Of a stretch of DNA of 64,000 nt, positions 26,832 to 34,001 are shown in pieces. This stretch comes from Evansella clarkii (GTDB lineage: Bacteria > Bacillota > Bacilli > Bacillales > Salisediminibacteriaceae), in contig NZ_KV917376.1 of the NCBI RefSeq assembly GCF_002019695.1, forward strand, positions 730,369 to 794,368. The letters are read 5' to 3'. The translations under genes were made by a program, and so were the position numbers. Position 1 is the stretch's first letter. Each line of letters starts with the position of its first letter. Below the pieces are notes generated by a model. That model searched no databases. It saw only the letters and a program-made list of their open reading frames with translations, and was not told the origin of the DNA.

Positions 26832-27101
26832 GTGAGTAAGTTATTTGTGTTATTTATTGGTTTTCTGGTTATTTTACTTTATCAGTATTTTTTCACCGGA
26901 GAGTTCGGGATTGAACAGCTTGGCTTTGTCCTCGTAATACTCGCTGCTTTAATCTCAGTCTTCTTTATTTCGAAATGGCAGAAACAAAAGGACAGAAGTT
27001 TTCAGCCGGACACTACTGATAATTCCTTTAAAACCAGGCTGGGAGAACGAGTTGCCAATGGGGAAAAACAAATTTACCCTGAGGGAAAAACTGGAGGCTG
27101 A
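26832..27101 (+). CDS. Small membrane protein, unknown
   Basis: 89 residues from GTG 26832, with AGGAAGGA about 11 nt upstream. Two hydrophobic helices (LFVLFIGFLVILLYQYFF and LGFVLVILAALISVFFI) are followed by a polar, basic tail. Its 3' end overlaps the interrupted ORF at 27058 by 44 nt, so the two were probably translated as a pair. No family recognised. Confidence 0.6.
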   Translation: MSKLFVLFIGFLVILLYQYFFTGEFGIEQLGFVLVILAALISVFFISKWQKQKDRSFQPDTTDNSFKTRLGERVANGEKQIYPEGKTGG

Positions 27102-27306
27102 GCTGGACGGCTAGAGGTATCAGCTTCAGTCCCGATCGCTGAAATTAGAAACGGAGATTCTTCTTGGCGGATCTGTCATCGCCGATGGAAGAAGGCTGGA
27201 CACATCAATAAGATCTTTGTACGAGCTTAACGTGAAGGAGCTGCCTGAAGAAGAAGCATATCTGCTGTTGGCAGTGTACATACTGCTCAACTACTACTTC
27301 AGATAA
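27058..27306 (+). pseudogene. Small ORF interrupted by an amber codon
   Basis: From ATG 27058 the frame reads MGKNKFTLREKLEAELDG, then TAG at 27112-27114, then continues open for 63 codons (RYQLQSRSLKLETEILLGGS ... LPEEEAYLLLAVYILLNYYF) to TAA at 27304. The total would be 82 codons. Both sides look like one helical, charged protein. The stop could be a recent mutation, a sequencing error or, less likely, readthrough. Confidence 0.5.
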
Positions 27307-27396
27307 TCCTGATAAAATGGTAAAACACTGTTATCTATGATATAACGAAAATAGTAATCGTTGGAAAATAATAAGCTGTTAACTGGAGTGATATCT

Positions 27397-27696
27397 ATGA
27401 ATCTTCCTCAATGCTCATGCTGCGGCCATTCCTATACATATGCTGAAGCAATCAAATATTTATGGAAAAAAGCGTGCCCAAGATGTGGAAAAAAGCAGTT
27501 TTTAACTACAAGAAGCAATCTGAGAACCGGGCTTCCTGCAGTAATCATCATCTTTCTGCCCGGCTTTCTTATCCGTATTCTTCTTGACCTGCCGTTTCTC
27601 CAGTACCTTTCAATCACCGTGGGCCTGCTGTTAATCACCATTCTGCTCCTGCCATTTTTCTTTGAGTTTACAGACAAAAAACAACCCATCATATAA
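27397..27696 (+). CDS. CxxC_CxxC (TIGR04104-like) membrane protein
   Basis: 99 residues from ATG 27397, with GGAG 9 nt before it. Two cysteine pairs (CSCC and CPRC) about 20 residues apart make a small zinc-ribbon-like head, followed by two membrane helices and the terminal motif EFTDKKQP. This is the cxxc_20_cxxc family of Bacilli. A paralogue lies at 44708 (CWSC, CPEC, EFTDTKQPVV). Function unknown; a membrane-tethered metal-binding module is likely from the cysteines. Confidence 0.8.
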   Translation: MNLPQCSCCGHSYTYAEAIKYLWKKACPRCGKKQFLTTRSNLRTGLPAVIIIFLPGFLIRILLDLPFLQYLSITVGLLLITILLLPFFFEFTDKKQPII

Positions 27697-27725
27697 AGTG
27701 AACCTTCAATCGGTGGGGTTTTTTT

Positions 27726-27761
27726 CATCCCCCACTGATTGTTAGTTGACCCAATCGGGAT
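27726..27761 (+). repeat. 36-bp hairpin repeat, copy 2 of 2
   Basis: CATCCCCCACTGATTGTTAG then TT..CAATCGGGAT; same length and positions as the copy at 6709. Its left half also pairs with AATCGGTGGGG just upstream, making a second alternative hairpin that could terminate the CxxC gene. Confidence 0.65.
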
Positions 27762-27768
27762 AATAACA

Positions 27769-27800
27769 AACGGCTCCCGTTACAAGGAGCCGTTCAGCCT
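27769..27800 (-). terminator. Hairpin after small membrane gene
   Basis: AACGGCTCC and GGAGCCGTT form a 9-bp stem. On the minus strand it is followed by TGTTATTA, a weak U-run. Placed 55 bp after the stop of the gene at 27849. Confidence 0.5.
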
Positions 27801-27848
27801 GCGAAAGTGCAGATGTTATATTTTTTTCCAGGCCACGCCCAAAATAAA

Positions 27849-28037
27849 TTATATATGACTGCCTGCTCTTTTATGAGCGCGCCGCTCAATTCCAAAATAC
27901 ACAGCAGCGGTTAAAAATAATATGCTGGAGAGGAATAATGCCATTCCGTTCCACTCACCGTCTAAAAAAGTAATATTTACGAGGGTAACTAAGTGCATTA
28001 ATGCAGTGATGATAAATAGTATAGTATAGGTTTTCAA
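27849..28037 (-). CDS. Two-helix membrane protein, unknown
   Basis: 62 residues from TTG 28037, with GGAGTG upstream at normal spacing. Two hydrophobic helices separated by a short loop (FLDGEWNG) and a basic C-terminus (ERRAHKRAGSHI) that would face the cytoplasm. Size and pattern are those of many small Bacillus membrane proteins. No family assigned. Confidence 0.55.
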   Translation of the reverse strand: MKTYTILFIITALMHLVTLVNITFLDGEWNGMALFLSSILFLTAAVYFGIERRAHKRAGSHI

Positions 28038-28165
28038 AAAAAAGACACTCCAATCAATCAGTTCTTTTCCTTAGCCCGGGTGCGGCCGAAAGCACACAGA
28101 GCTGCCCAGAAGGAATCTGAAGCAGAACTCGAATAACTTGCCTTGCTGCAAGTCAGAAAGGCTGT

Positions 28166-28537
28166 CTATTTCCTCCAGAAGGTTTCACAATCTGCCTTAT
28201 CCATCATATTAAACTCGATCATTTTCTCCAGAAGTGAATAATCAACCTCATTCTTCCACTTGATACGCACCAGTTCCTTCGTGTGGTCATAGCCAGCCTG
28301 TTCAATCTCTTCAGAAAAGCGATTAATTCCTGCTTGTTCAGGGGCAACAGCTATATGCTGTTTGGCAACGCTGAACCCAATAATATATGTATCGTGATCA
28401 GTAAACATAGGCTGATTCCACTTAATAACCGGGGTCAAAGTGGGGAATTTGTTCATAATCCATCCCAAAACTTCTTCCATCCGCTCCCGATGGTCCGGAT
28501 GATCAATACGTGACAAAAATTCTTCAAATACTTCCAT
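28166..28537 (-). CDS. Fra/YdhG-like iron chaperone (DUF1801)
   Basis: 123 residues, the usual length of the family. It begins MEVFEEFLSRIDHPDHRERM and carries TPVIKWNQPMFTDHDTYIIG and ..AVAPEQAG, the pattern of the frataxin-like DUF1801 protein Fra (YdhG) of Bacillus subtilis, which delivers iron for Fe-S cluster and haem assembly. Acidic surface residues fit iron binding. GGAGGAAAC precedes the ATG. Single gene; no Fur box seen. Confidence 0.85.
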   Translation of the reverse strand: MEVFEEFLSRIDHPDHRERMEEVLGWIMNKFPTLTPVIKWNQPMFTDHDTYIIGFSVAKQHIAVAPEQAGINRFSEEIEQAGYDHTKELVRIKWKNEVDYSLLEKMIEFNMMDKADCETFWRK

Positions 28538-28652
28538 CTCGTTTCCTCCCTAAAATAAAGAAATTTTATAGTGAACTTTAATCTTACTAAATAGTGATAA
28601 AGAGTGTTCAGGTATCCCAAAACCCGATGGCTCAGGTTAAGCACAATCTGGT

Positions 28653-28845
28653 AAATAGACGGAAAAATTCCGTTTAAATATAGTGAATAGCATTTAAATC
28701 ACCTTAATAGACGGAGAGATTCCGCCTATTGGTTCAAAATAAGTGAAAATGAGGGATTTTGCTTTGCATAGTCGGAAAAAATCCCCTTATTTTCCCTAAA
28801 ATACGTTACATCCTGCATTTAATCGGAAATTTTCCGCTTATTTTA
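28653..28845 (+). repeat. 190-bp four-palindrome element, copy 2
   Basis: Palindromes CGGAAAAATTCCG (28660), CGGAGAGATTCCG (28712), CGGAAAAAATCCC (28773) and CGGAAATTTTCCG (28824); steps 52, 61, 51. It fills most of the gap between the DUF1801 gene and maa; the remaining ~200 bp show no gene. Confidence 0.8.
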
Positions 28846-29044
28846 CTTCTGCTGATTACTTAATTTTAAAAAAACAAAAATCCCCCTCCTCTTCACACCC
28901 CTTATAGTTATTGCAATGTCTGCTTATTCTTTAGTATAAACTTATTTAGTTATGTAATATGGGGAAGCCAGCGGCCTCTTTTGCCGATAGAGCACGTCCC
29001 TGACCAGGTTCCGATTTTCCCCGACTGAAAAATAAGAAGTCTTT

Positions 29045-29605
29045 TTATATCTCAAGTTTTTTAATTATTTTTGCCGGATTACCGCCAACGACTACATTAT
29101 CCGGCACATCTTTAGTAACTACAGATCCAGAGGCGATAACAACATTGTTCCCTACATTCACGCCTGGATTTATTACCGCCCTTCCTCCGATCCAGACATT
29201 ATCTCCAAATCTGACCGGCTTTGCAAACTCTTTCCCTGAATTACGTTCCACGGGGTCAAGAGGATGTGTGGCAGTATAGATATGCACACCAGGGGCAAGC
29301 ATACAATTATCCCCGAACCTTACTTCACATACGTCCAGTATAGTACAATCGAAGTTCGCATAAAAGTTCTCCCCTACATGAGTATTATAGCCATAGTCAA
29401 AACGTATAGCTGGCTCAATAAATAAATTTTCTCCAGTGGATCCGAGTAACTCCCTTAACAACTCTGTCCGTGTTTCTCCCTCAGTCTCCAGAGTCTGGTT
29501 ATAAATCCTGACTTTACGCCTTGCTTCCTCACGTTCTTTAACTAGTACTGGATCTGCTGGTTCATACATTTCTCCAGCCAGCATCTTCTCTTTTTCTGTC
29601 TTCAT
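29045..29605 (-). CDS. maa: Maltose/sugar O-acetyltransferase
   Basis: 186 residues of the left-handed beta-helix acetyltransferase family. N-terminal Mac domain ([16 protein letters not shown]), catalytic His in [13 protein letters not shown], and hexapeptide repeats ([20 protein letters not shown], then [20 protein letters not shown] and GNPAKI). The family transfers acetyl from acetyl-CoA to sugars such as maltose and glucose. It lies 31 bp downstream of the lipoprotein gene at 29637 on the same strand, so the two may be co-transcribed; a functional link is not evident. Confidence 0.93.
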   Translation of the reverse strand: MKTEKEKMLAGEMYEPADPVLVKEREEARRKVRIYNQTLETEGETRTELLRELLGSTGENLFIEPAIRFDYGYNTHVGENFYANFDCTILDVCEVRFGDNCMLAPGVHIYTATHPLDPVERNSGKEFAKPVRFGDNVWIGGRAVINPGVNVGNNVVIASGSVVTKDVPDNVVVGGNPAKIIKKLEI

Positions 29606-29636
29606 TTCTACATCTCCTTCAAAAATTCTTCTTCAA

Positions 29637-30317
29637 TTAAAATTCAACCTCGATTTCTGGTTCTTCCCCTACTTCTTCATAGTCCACATTTACCGGAGCT
29701 TCCCAGATTAATCGCACCGCTTCCACGTCTTCTGCACTGGAGTTTTCCAGGATGTAATAAAAGCTGGCGCTCTGAGTCGTCCCAGCCATCAATAGTTCTT
29801 CAATATGCTCGCTGAGCCACATATCACCATCAAGCTGCTCGCCGGTATCAGTTTGCATGGTTCCTGACCCTGCAAAGAAAGTGAAATCTTCCTCCGCTGT
29901 GTTTTCTACTGTAATATCAACTTGTATATATTCGACTTCATCTGCTTCCATTACCTGGGCCATCTCCTCACTTAGTGTCCCCGACGCAGCAAGGACTTGC
30001 TCGATTTCCAGCACAATCGGACCGGTTTCAATGGAATCAATATCGTCCGCGCGGCTGTGGAGCGTGAATACCCCAGCCTCATTCTCTATTGTATCTCCTT
30101 CTTCCCCAGATTCATCTATCGTCTCATCGCTATTTTCCTCCACAGCATTAAACTCATTATTATTATCCGCAGGTATGTTATTTGTACCTTCTGGAGTTCC
30201 GTTATTATTACCAGGTGTGCCGGCGTTGTTATCTCTACTGCCTCCGGCATTATCGTCCCCGCAGGCCGTGACGACCATAAGTGTGGAAAAAGACAAAGTG
30301 ATCAGAAGCCTTTTCAT
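29637..30317 (-). CDS. Acidic lipoprotein, large paralogue C
   Basis: 226 residues. Signal MKRLLITLSFSTLMVVTACG then a Gly/Asn/Thr-rich linker (NNAGTPGNNNGTPEGTNN) instead of the Asp-rich one of the paralogues. The C-terminal domain begins TIENEAGVFTLHSRADDIDS and continues YIQVDITVENTAEEDFTFFA, close to paralogue A at 11679. GGAGAG precedes the ATG. Linker divergence with domain conservation supports a tethered surface domain. Function unknown. Confidence 0.8.
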   Translation of the reverse strand: MKRLLITLSFSTLMVVTACGDDNAGGSRDNNAGTPGNNNGTPEGTNNIPADNNNEFNAVEENSDETIDESGEEGDTIENEAGVFTLHSRADDIDSIETGPIVLEIEQVLAASGTLSEEMAQVMEADEVEYIQVDITVENTAEEDFTFFAGSGTMQTDTGEQLDGDMWLSEHIEELLMAGTTQSASFYYILENSSAEDVEAVRLIWEAPVNVDYEEVGEEPEIEVEF

Positions 30318-30545
30318 AGCTTATCTCTCCTCAGAAAAATTAGTTTGTCTGCATCCATTCTGGCAGAAAAATGTATTATAAGAACTATTTCCTTATTTTT
30401 GAGCAAAACAAACGAATTTCCACGCAGGACGGGGCGTTTATATAATAACATTTTTCAAAAATCGGTCTGTAAAAAAGAGATTTAAAAACACATGTTGATA
30501 GTATTCATTGCTTCGAAGCAGTTGGTTATTTAGAATTATTCCAAG

Positions 30546-30680
30546 AGGTGCGAACACCTTGTGTATACGTGCGAAGCATCCTCCATGTTGTGCGAACACA
30601 TCAACATTTCGTGCGAACCCCCCTCTCAAATGGACGATCACCTTTCCCGTCCGTGCCAGTAACTCAAATTTCGTGCAAAT
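30546..30680 (+). repeat. 21-bp phased array, keyword GTGCGAA (6-7 units)
   Basis: GTGCGAA/GTGCAAA/GTGCC words start at 30548, 30569, 30590, 30611, 30653 and 30673; the missing position 30632 falls in a degenerate ACGATCA. The first four are exactly 21 bp apart. The array precedes the stop of the gene at 30742 (minus strand). No gene is supported in the 30318-30741 gap. Confidence 0.7.
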
Positions 30681-30741
30681 CACTCAATTCACTTAAAAAA
30701 ACCTGCTGCCAGTCTCCGCAGACCAGCACCAGGCATCTTAT

Positions 30742-31227
30742 TTATTCAATTTCCAGCCATTCTAATTCTTTTTTTTCAATTGTTCTTAGATATCCTGCCT
30801 CGTTTTTGTTTAATAATCGGTAGGCGTACCCCGGGCCGGTTATATGCCAGAAGCCGCTTTCAAATATTTCCACGGCCACCATACTGCGGCTGTTATCATT
30901 TATTCTGACCGTGTGAGTATGCCTGCTATGTCTCTCTTCATCTGTCAGCTCACTGTATGGTACTTCCTCCAGCTCTGTCTCTGACAGATCAGCAAGAATC
31001 CTGTTTATCGTGTCAGTGTCTTCAATGATCACAAAATCATCCGTTCTGTTCTGGTCATCATATCTGTTTATGGTTATTCTTTCAGCCTGATCCCCGTCCA
31101 GTCTGTCTTCCAGTATTTCTTCGAATGTTGTGTAGGTCGATCCTCCAGTACTCTGGTTTATCCCTGCCGCAGCAAGAATTATAACTGCCAGCACCGGCAC
31201 GATCGTTTTTTTGCTTAAAAACTTAAT
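30742..31227 (-). CDS. Membrane-anchored protein, unknown; start uncertain
   Basis: The frame from GTG 31200 gives 152 residues, but that start lacks a binding site and cuts into the membrane anchor. Nine codons upstream lies ATT at 31227 behind GAGGG with 7-nt spacing; it would give a natural N-terminus (I)KFLSKKTIVPVLAVIILAAAG. ATT starts are rare, so I mark it as uncertain. After the single helix comes a ~125-residue extracellular domain (YTTFEEILEDRLDGDQAERI ... SFWHITGPGYAYRLL-like end). Likely exported or membrane-anchored; family not recognised. Confidence 0.6.
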   Translation of the reverse strand: MKFLSKKTIVPVLAVIILAAAGINQSTGGSTYTTFEEILEDRLDGDQAERITINRYDDQNRTDDFVIIEDTDTINRILADLSETELEEVPYSELTDEERHSRHTHTVRINDNSRSMVAVEIFESGFWHITGPGYAYRLLNKNEAGYLRTIEKKELEWLEIE

Positions 31228-31257
31228 GACAATTCCCTCATTTCGTCCAGCCGCCTG

Positions 31258-31647
31258 TTAGCTTTGATGCTTGCTTGCTTTTTCCAGGTCAAGCTCGTAC
31301 AGTTCCCCCGATCTGTATAATTTCAGGATAATTTCAGCATTTAAGCTTACCGTACCAAGACCGGAGGCGGCGATTTTTTCCAGAACCTGCTCTGCTTCCT
31401 TCTCCCGATATTTTACTAGGAAGGCCTCCACACAGCAAGCGGCTAATACAGCAGGATTATCACTTTTCATTAATTGATCGATAACTTCCCTTGCCTCTTT
31501 TCTGTTCCGCTTCAGCAGCTTGCCGATTCTGAGAAGCACTTCAGAAGAATCATGTCCGCGTTGAGAGTCGCCTGTTTCCTGTGTTTCTGCAAAAATAACA
31601 GCGTGCTCTTTAAAAGCATTTGCCAGTGTTTCGCTAAATTTGGCCAC
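31258..31647 (-). CDS. DUF2019-like HEAT-type helical protein
   Basis: 129 residues from GTG 31647, where GAGGTG is 6 nt upstream; the frame also has GTG at 31656. The protein is alpha-helical, with the pattern LMKSDNPAVLAACCVEAFLV then KEAEQVLEKIAASGLGTVSL and a final NAEIILKLYRSGEL, as in the DUF2019 family of single HEAT-like units. Such proteins are often encoded near toxin immunity genes, but nothing of that kind is seen here. Separated by 30 bp from the gene at 30742, so probably one transcript. Confidence 0.65.
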   Translation of the reverse strand: MAKFSETLANAFKEHAVIFAETQETGDSQRGHDSSEVLLRIGKLLKRNRKEAREVIDQLMKSDNPAVLAACCVEAFLVKYREKEAEQVLEKIAASGLGTVSLNAEIILKLYRSGELYELDLEKASKHQS

Positions 31648-31839
31648 TTCCTTCACCTCAATTGTATATATTTAGTTTTCGTGTTTTGTTGTTTAATTAT
31701 GTTTTACTCTCCTCAGGGCCGCCTCTGCTTCGGTCCCGCAGCACCCTTTTTCCCATGCTATGCCTCTCTTAGATTTGCAAAATCCCGGGCCGGTTAGGTA
31801 AACTTTAATAATTAAGATGATTAATAAGGAGTCTTTCAC

Positions 31840-32016
31840 ATGAGTTCAACATTGAAGAGTATTATTGCCCTGGTCGCCGGTCTCGCGGTTTCAGTTCTTA
31901 CGCTTTATTTTGGGCCGCTTTTAAATCTTCATCCGGCGGTAACGACCATTGTAGCTTTAGCTGCACCAGCTGTCCCGATCATTTATGTTTTAACTTTACT
32001 GACGAAAAAGAGCTGA
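31840..32016 (+). CDS. Small membrane protein (58 aa), short ORF
   Basis: ATG 31840 follows AAGGAG at 8-nt spacing, an excellent site. The product opens MSSTLKSIIALVAGLAVSVL, continues TLYFGPLLNLHPAVTTIVAL and ends VLTLLTKKS: two helices with a short loop. Stop TGA at 32014. The binding site and hydrophobic composition support a real gene despite its small size. Function unknown. Confidence 0.65.
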   Translation: MSSTLKSIIALVAGLAVSVLTLYFGPLLNLHPAVTTIVALAAPAVPIIYVLTLLTKKS

Positions 32017-32648
32017 ACAGTTCAATCTGTTTATACAAATACAAATAAGAAAGTATTCAAGTCCCAACGAAAGCTGTCTGGCAGGATGGTTCAGCAAATA
32101 ACCGTCAGGCCAGGTATAGCCGGCGGGTGGAGTATTGCAATTTCTTAATTAAGGAATAAACACTTGTTGAAGCAATAAAGAAGAAAAATAAGAAGTGATA
32201 AATTGCTGTAAAAAAAGGGCAGCAGATATGCTGGCAATAAGAGATAAACTTGCCTGGTTCATGATCAATCAGATCTGTGTTTTGAATGAGGCAGTGTATT
32301 TTGAAATTATCGGAGGGGCGGATAAGAAACAGCCGTTTTAAAAATTGCTGGTTCAATCAGTTTTGCAAACACTGTTCCAATGTCATTCCTCTGCATTAAC
32401 CACAGTATTTCCTTGAAACTGTCCCCCACCTCCGCTTCTCAAATATATTAAAGTATAATTCGCCTTCCATACCGTATTTCCTTCATGAAAAATCCCCCGT
32501 CCAGAATGTTTTCATCTACGAGCCTGAAAAGGAGAGTATACACCAATCAGACTATTTCCAGGCAATTCTCATTTTTCATCAACCGCCTGGTCCTGTTTGG
32601 TAGTATAATTATTCCAACAAAAACTTTTCCTGAAAGAAGGCGTGCCAG
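32017..32648. other. Gene-free stretch
   Basis: I see no supported gene in these ~630 bp. An 83-codon frame on the minus strand (32105-32356) lacks a binding site and has low-complexity hydrophobic runs. Plus-strand fragments such as CVLNEAVYFEIIGGADKKQP before a stop at 32341 hint at decayed coding DNA, but I cannot name a parent family. Confidence 0.4.
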
Positions 32649-33038
32649 ATGATGTTTCCAAAGGTCACTATAGCCCTGCTCACCTCCATCATTACCGCAT
32701 TGCTTCTGCCTGCCGTAATGCCGATTTACACAGATTTCAATTACTTCCAGAACATCTTTCTCTATGCTCTATACGGAGCTCCCGTAATATTCACCTATGG
32801 GATCCTCACCTCTATGCTCGCAGACTTCCTGAGCCGCAGGGCAAAATGGAAGCATAAAAGGACATTATCATTTTTCTTTCACCTTGCCTTTGGAGCTGCC
32901 TTTATCCTGCCGGCAGGGCTGATTTTTGGGCCAGGAGCTTTCACCGATTTGCTCAGTTTCCTCGGAATGTTACCTGTTTTTCTAATCTGCTCGGCTGTAT
33001 TTTTTATCGTAAACGAAGCAGTAATGAAATTTGCCTAG
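32649..33038 (+). CDS. Four-helix membrane protein, unknown
   Basis: 129 residues from ATG 32649 (GAAGG upstream; a second ATG follows immediately). Four hydrophobic helices, with a basic loop (DFLSRRAKWKHKRTLSFFF) after the second. The pattern resembles small UPF/DUF membrane proteins of Bacillaceae, without a certain match. It stands 36 bp before the HEAT-like gene at 33075 and may be co-transcribed with it and with 33654. Confidence 0.65.
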   Translation: MMFPKVTIALLTSIITALLLPAVMPIYTDFNYFQNIFLYALYGAPVIFTYGILTSMLADFLSRRAKWKHKRTLSFFFHLAFGAAFILPAGLIFGPGAFTDLLSFLGMLPVFLICSAVFFIVNEAVMKFA

Positions 33039-33074
33039 ACCTTCTTGGAAAAAATAAAGCCGGGAGCTGATAAC

Positions 33075-33629
33075 ATGAATGAAAAAATAAATGGTTACTT
33101 TAATGATCTGGAATCGGATGACAAAGAGAAGCAGTATGAAGCATATAAAAATATTCTTACTGCCGCAGAGAAGGAAGTGGACTGGGCCTATGAAGTATGG
33201 GACCAGCTGGTAGAGGACTTAACCCATATGGATAATCACAGAAGATCAAGAGCGGCTCAGTTTCTGTCTTATCTGGCGGTAAGCGATCCTGAACAGAGAA
33301 TCCTTCATGATTTTCCGGTCATCTGGGAAGTTACAAAGGATAAAAAGTTTGTTACCGCCCGGCATAGCTTGCAGGCAGTCTGGAGAATCGGCCTGGCAGG
33401 CGAACTTCAGAAGAATTTTGTGGTGGATCATCTTGTTAACCGCTACGGAGAGTGTGAAGGAGAAAAAAATTACACGCTGATACGGTTTGATATTATTCAG
33501 GGGTTACGGCATTTGTTTAATGCCATAGGCGGTGAGGAGATTAAAGAAACGGCACTGGACTTAATTGCAGAAGAAACAAACGATAAATACCGGAAAAAGT
33601 ACGCTTCTGTGTGGAAAAATACAAATTAA
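33075..33629 (+). CDS. HEAT-like repeat protein, unknown
   Basis: 184 residues from ATG 33075, which has GGGAG 9 nt upstream; the longer frame from 33045 has none. All-helical, with repeated ~35-residue units: HRRSRAAQFLSYLAVSDPEQ, KFVTARHSLQAVWRIGLAGE and YTLIRFDIIQGLRHLFNAIG. HEAT-like repeats usually bind proteins. It sits between two small membrane protein genes on the same strand. No paralogue in the window except the shorter helical protein at 31258, which is not clearly related. Confidence 0.65.
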   Translation: MNEKINGYFNDLESDDKEKQYEAYKNILTAAEKEVDWAYEVWDQLVEDLTHMDNHRRSRAAQFLSYLAVSDPEQRILHDFPVIWEVTKDKKFVTARHSLQAVWRIGLAGELQKNFVVDHLVNRYGECEGEKNYTLIRFDIIQGLRHLFNAIGGEEIKETALDLIAEETNDKYRKKYASVWKNTN

Positions 33630-33653
33630 CAATGCCAGTAAGGAGGAATGACT

Positions 33654-33938
33654 TTGATTAACCGCGGACGGATTTATTTTATCGCAGGCATAGCATTCCA
33701 GGCTGCTTTTCTTACGTTATTTTTCGGCGCTATGCTCCCGAGGATGAGCGGCATTACTGGCTTTTCCGTCTGTTTTTCACTTGGTATTTTAAGCCTGATT
33801 TCCAGTATTTATTCTTTCATGAACAAGTTTTATTGGTCTGCTCTCCTGATCATTACCTCCGTTATGATCCTTGCCTTCATTTTTTTTATATACTTTTCCG
33901 TAGAAGGGGATGGAATGAGCCCGTTAATACTCTACTGA
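33654..33938 (+). CDS. Three-helix membrane protein, unknown
   Basis: 94 residues from TTG 33654: AGGAGG at 33641 is only 1 nt from the ATG at 33648 but 7 nt from this TTG, so TTG is preferred. Three hydrophobic segments, no charged residues inside them. The hydrophobic C-terminus ends GMSPLILY. It follows the HEAT-like gene by 24 bp. No family recognised. Confidence 0.6.
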   Translation: MINRGRIYFIAGIAFQAAFLTLFFGAMLPRMSGITGFSVCFSLGILSLISSIYSFMNKFYWSALLIITSVMILAFIFFIYFSVEGDGMSPLILY

Positions 33939-33949
33939 AACAGCTTTCC

Positions 33950-33988
33950 CCCGTGCCCTCCACCTGAATTCAGGCAGGAGGGCACGGG
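33950..33988. terminator. Hairpin between convergent genes
   Basis: CCCGTGCCCTCC pairs perfectly with GGAGGGCACGGG (12 bp). There is no T-run on either side, so it may block or process RNA rather than terminate cleanly. Confidence 0.6.
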
Positions 33989-34001
33989 TGGAAAACAAGC
34001 C

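Noticed and set aside
27361-27396. Upstream start for the CxxC gene
   Set aside because: The Met at 27397 has GGAG at good spacing and matches the start of the paralogue at 44708.
32105-32356. 83-codon minus-strand gene
   Set aside because: No ribosome binding site, odd composition and no recognisable family.
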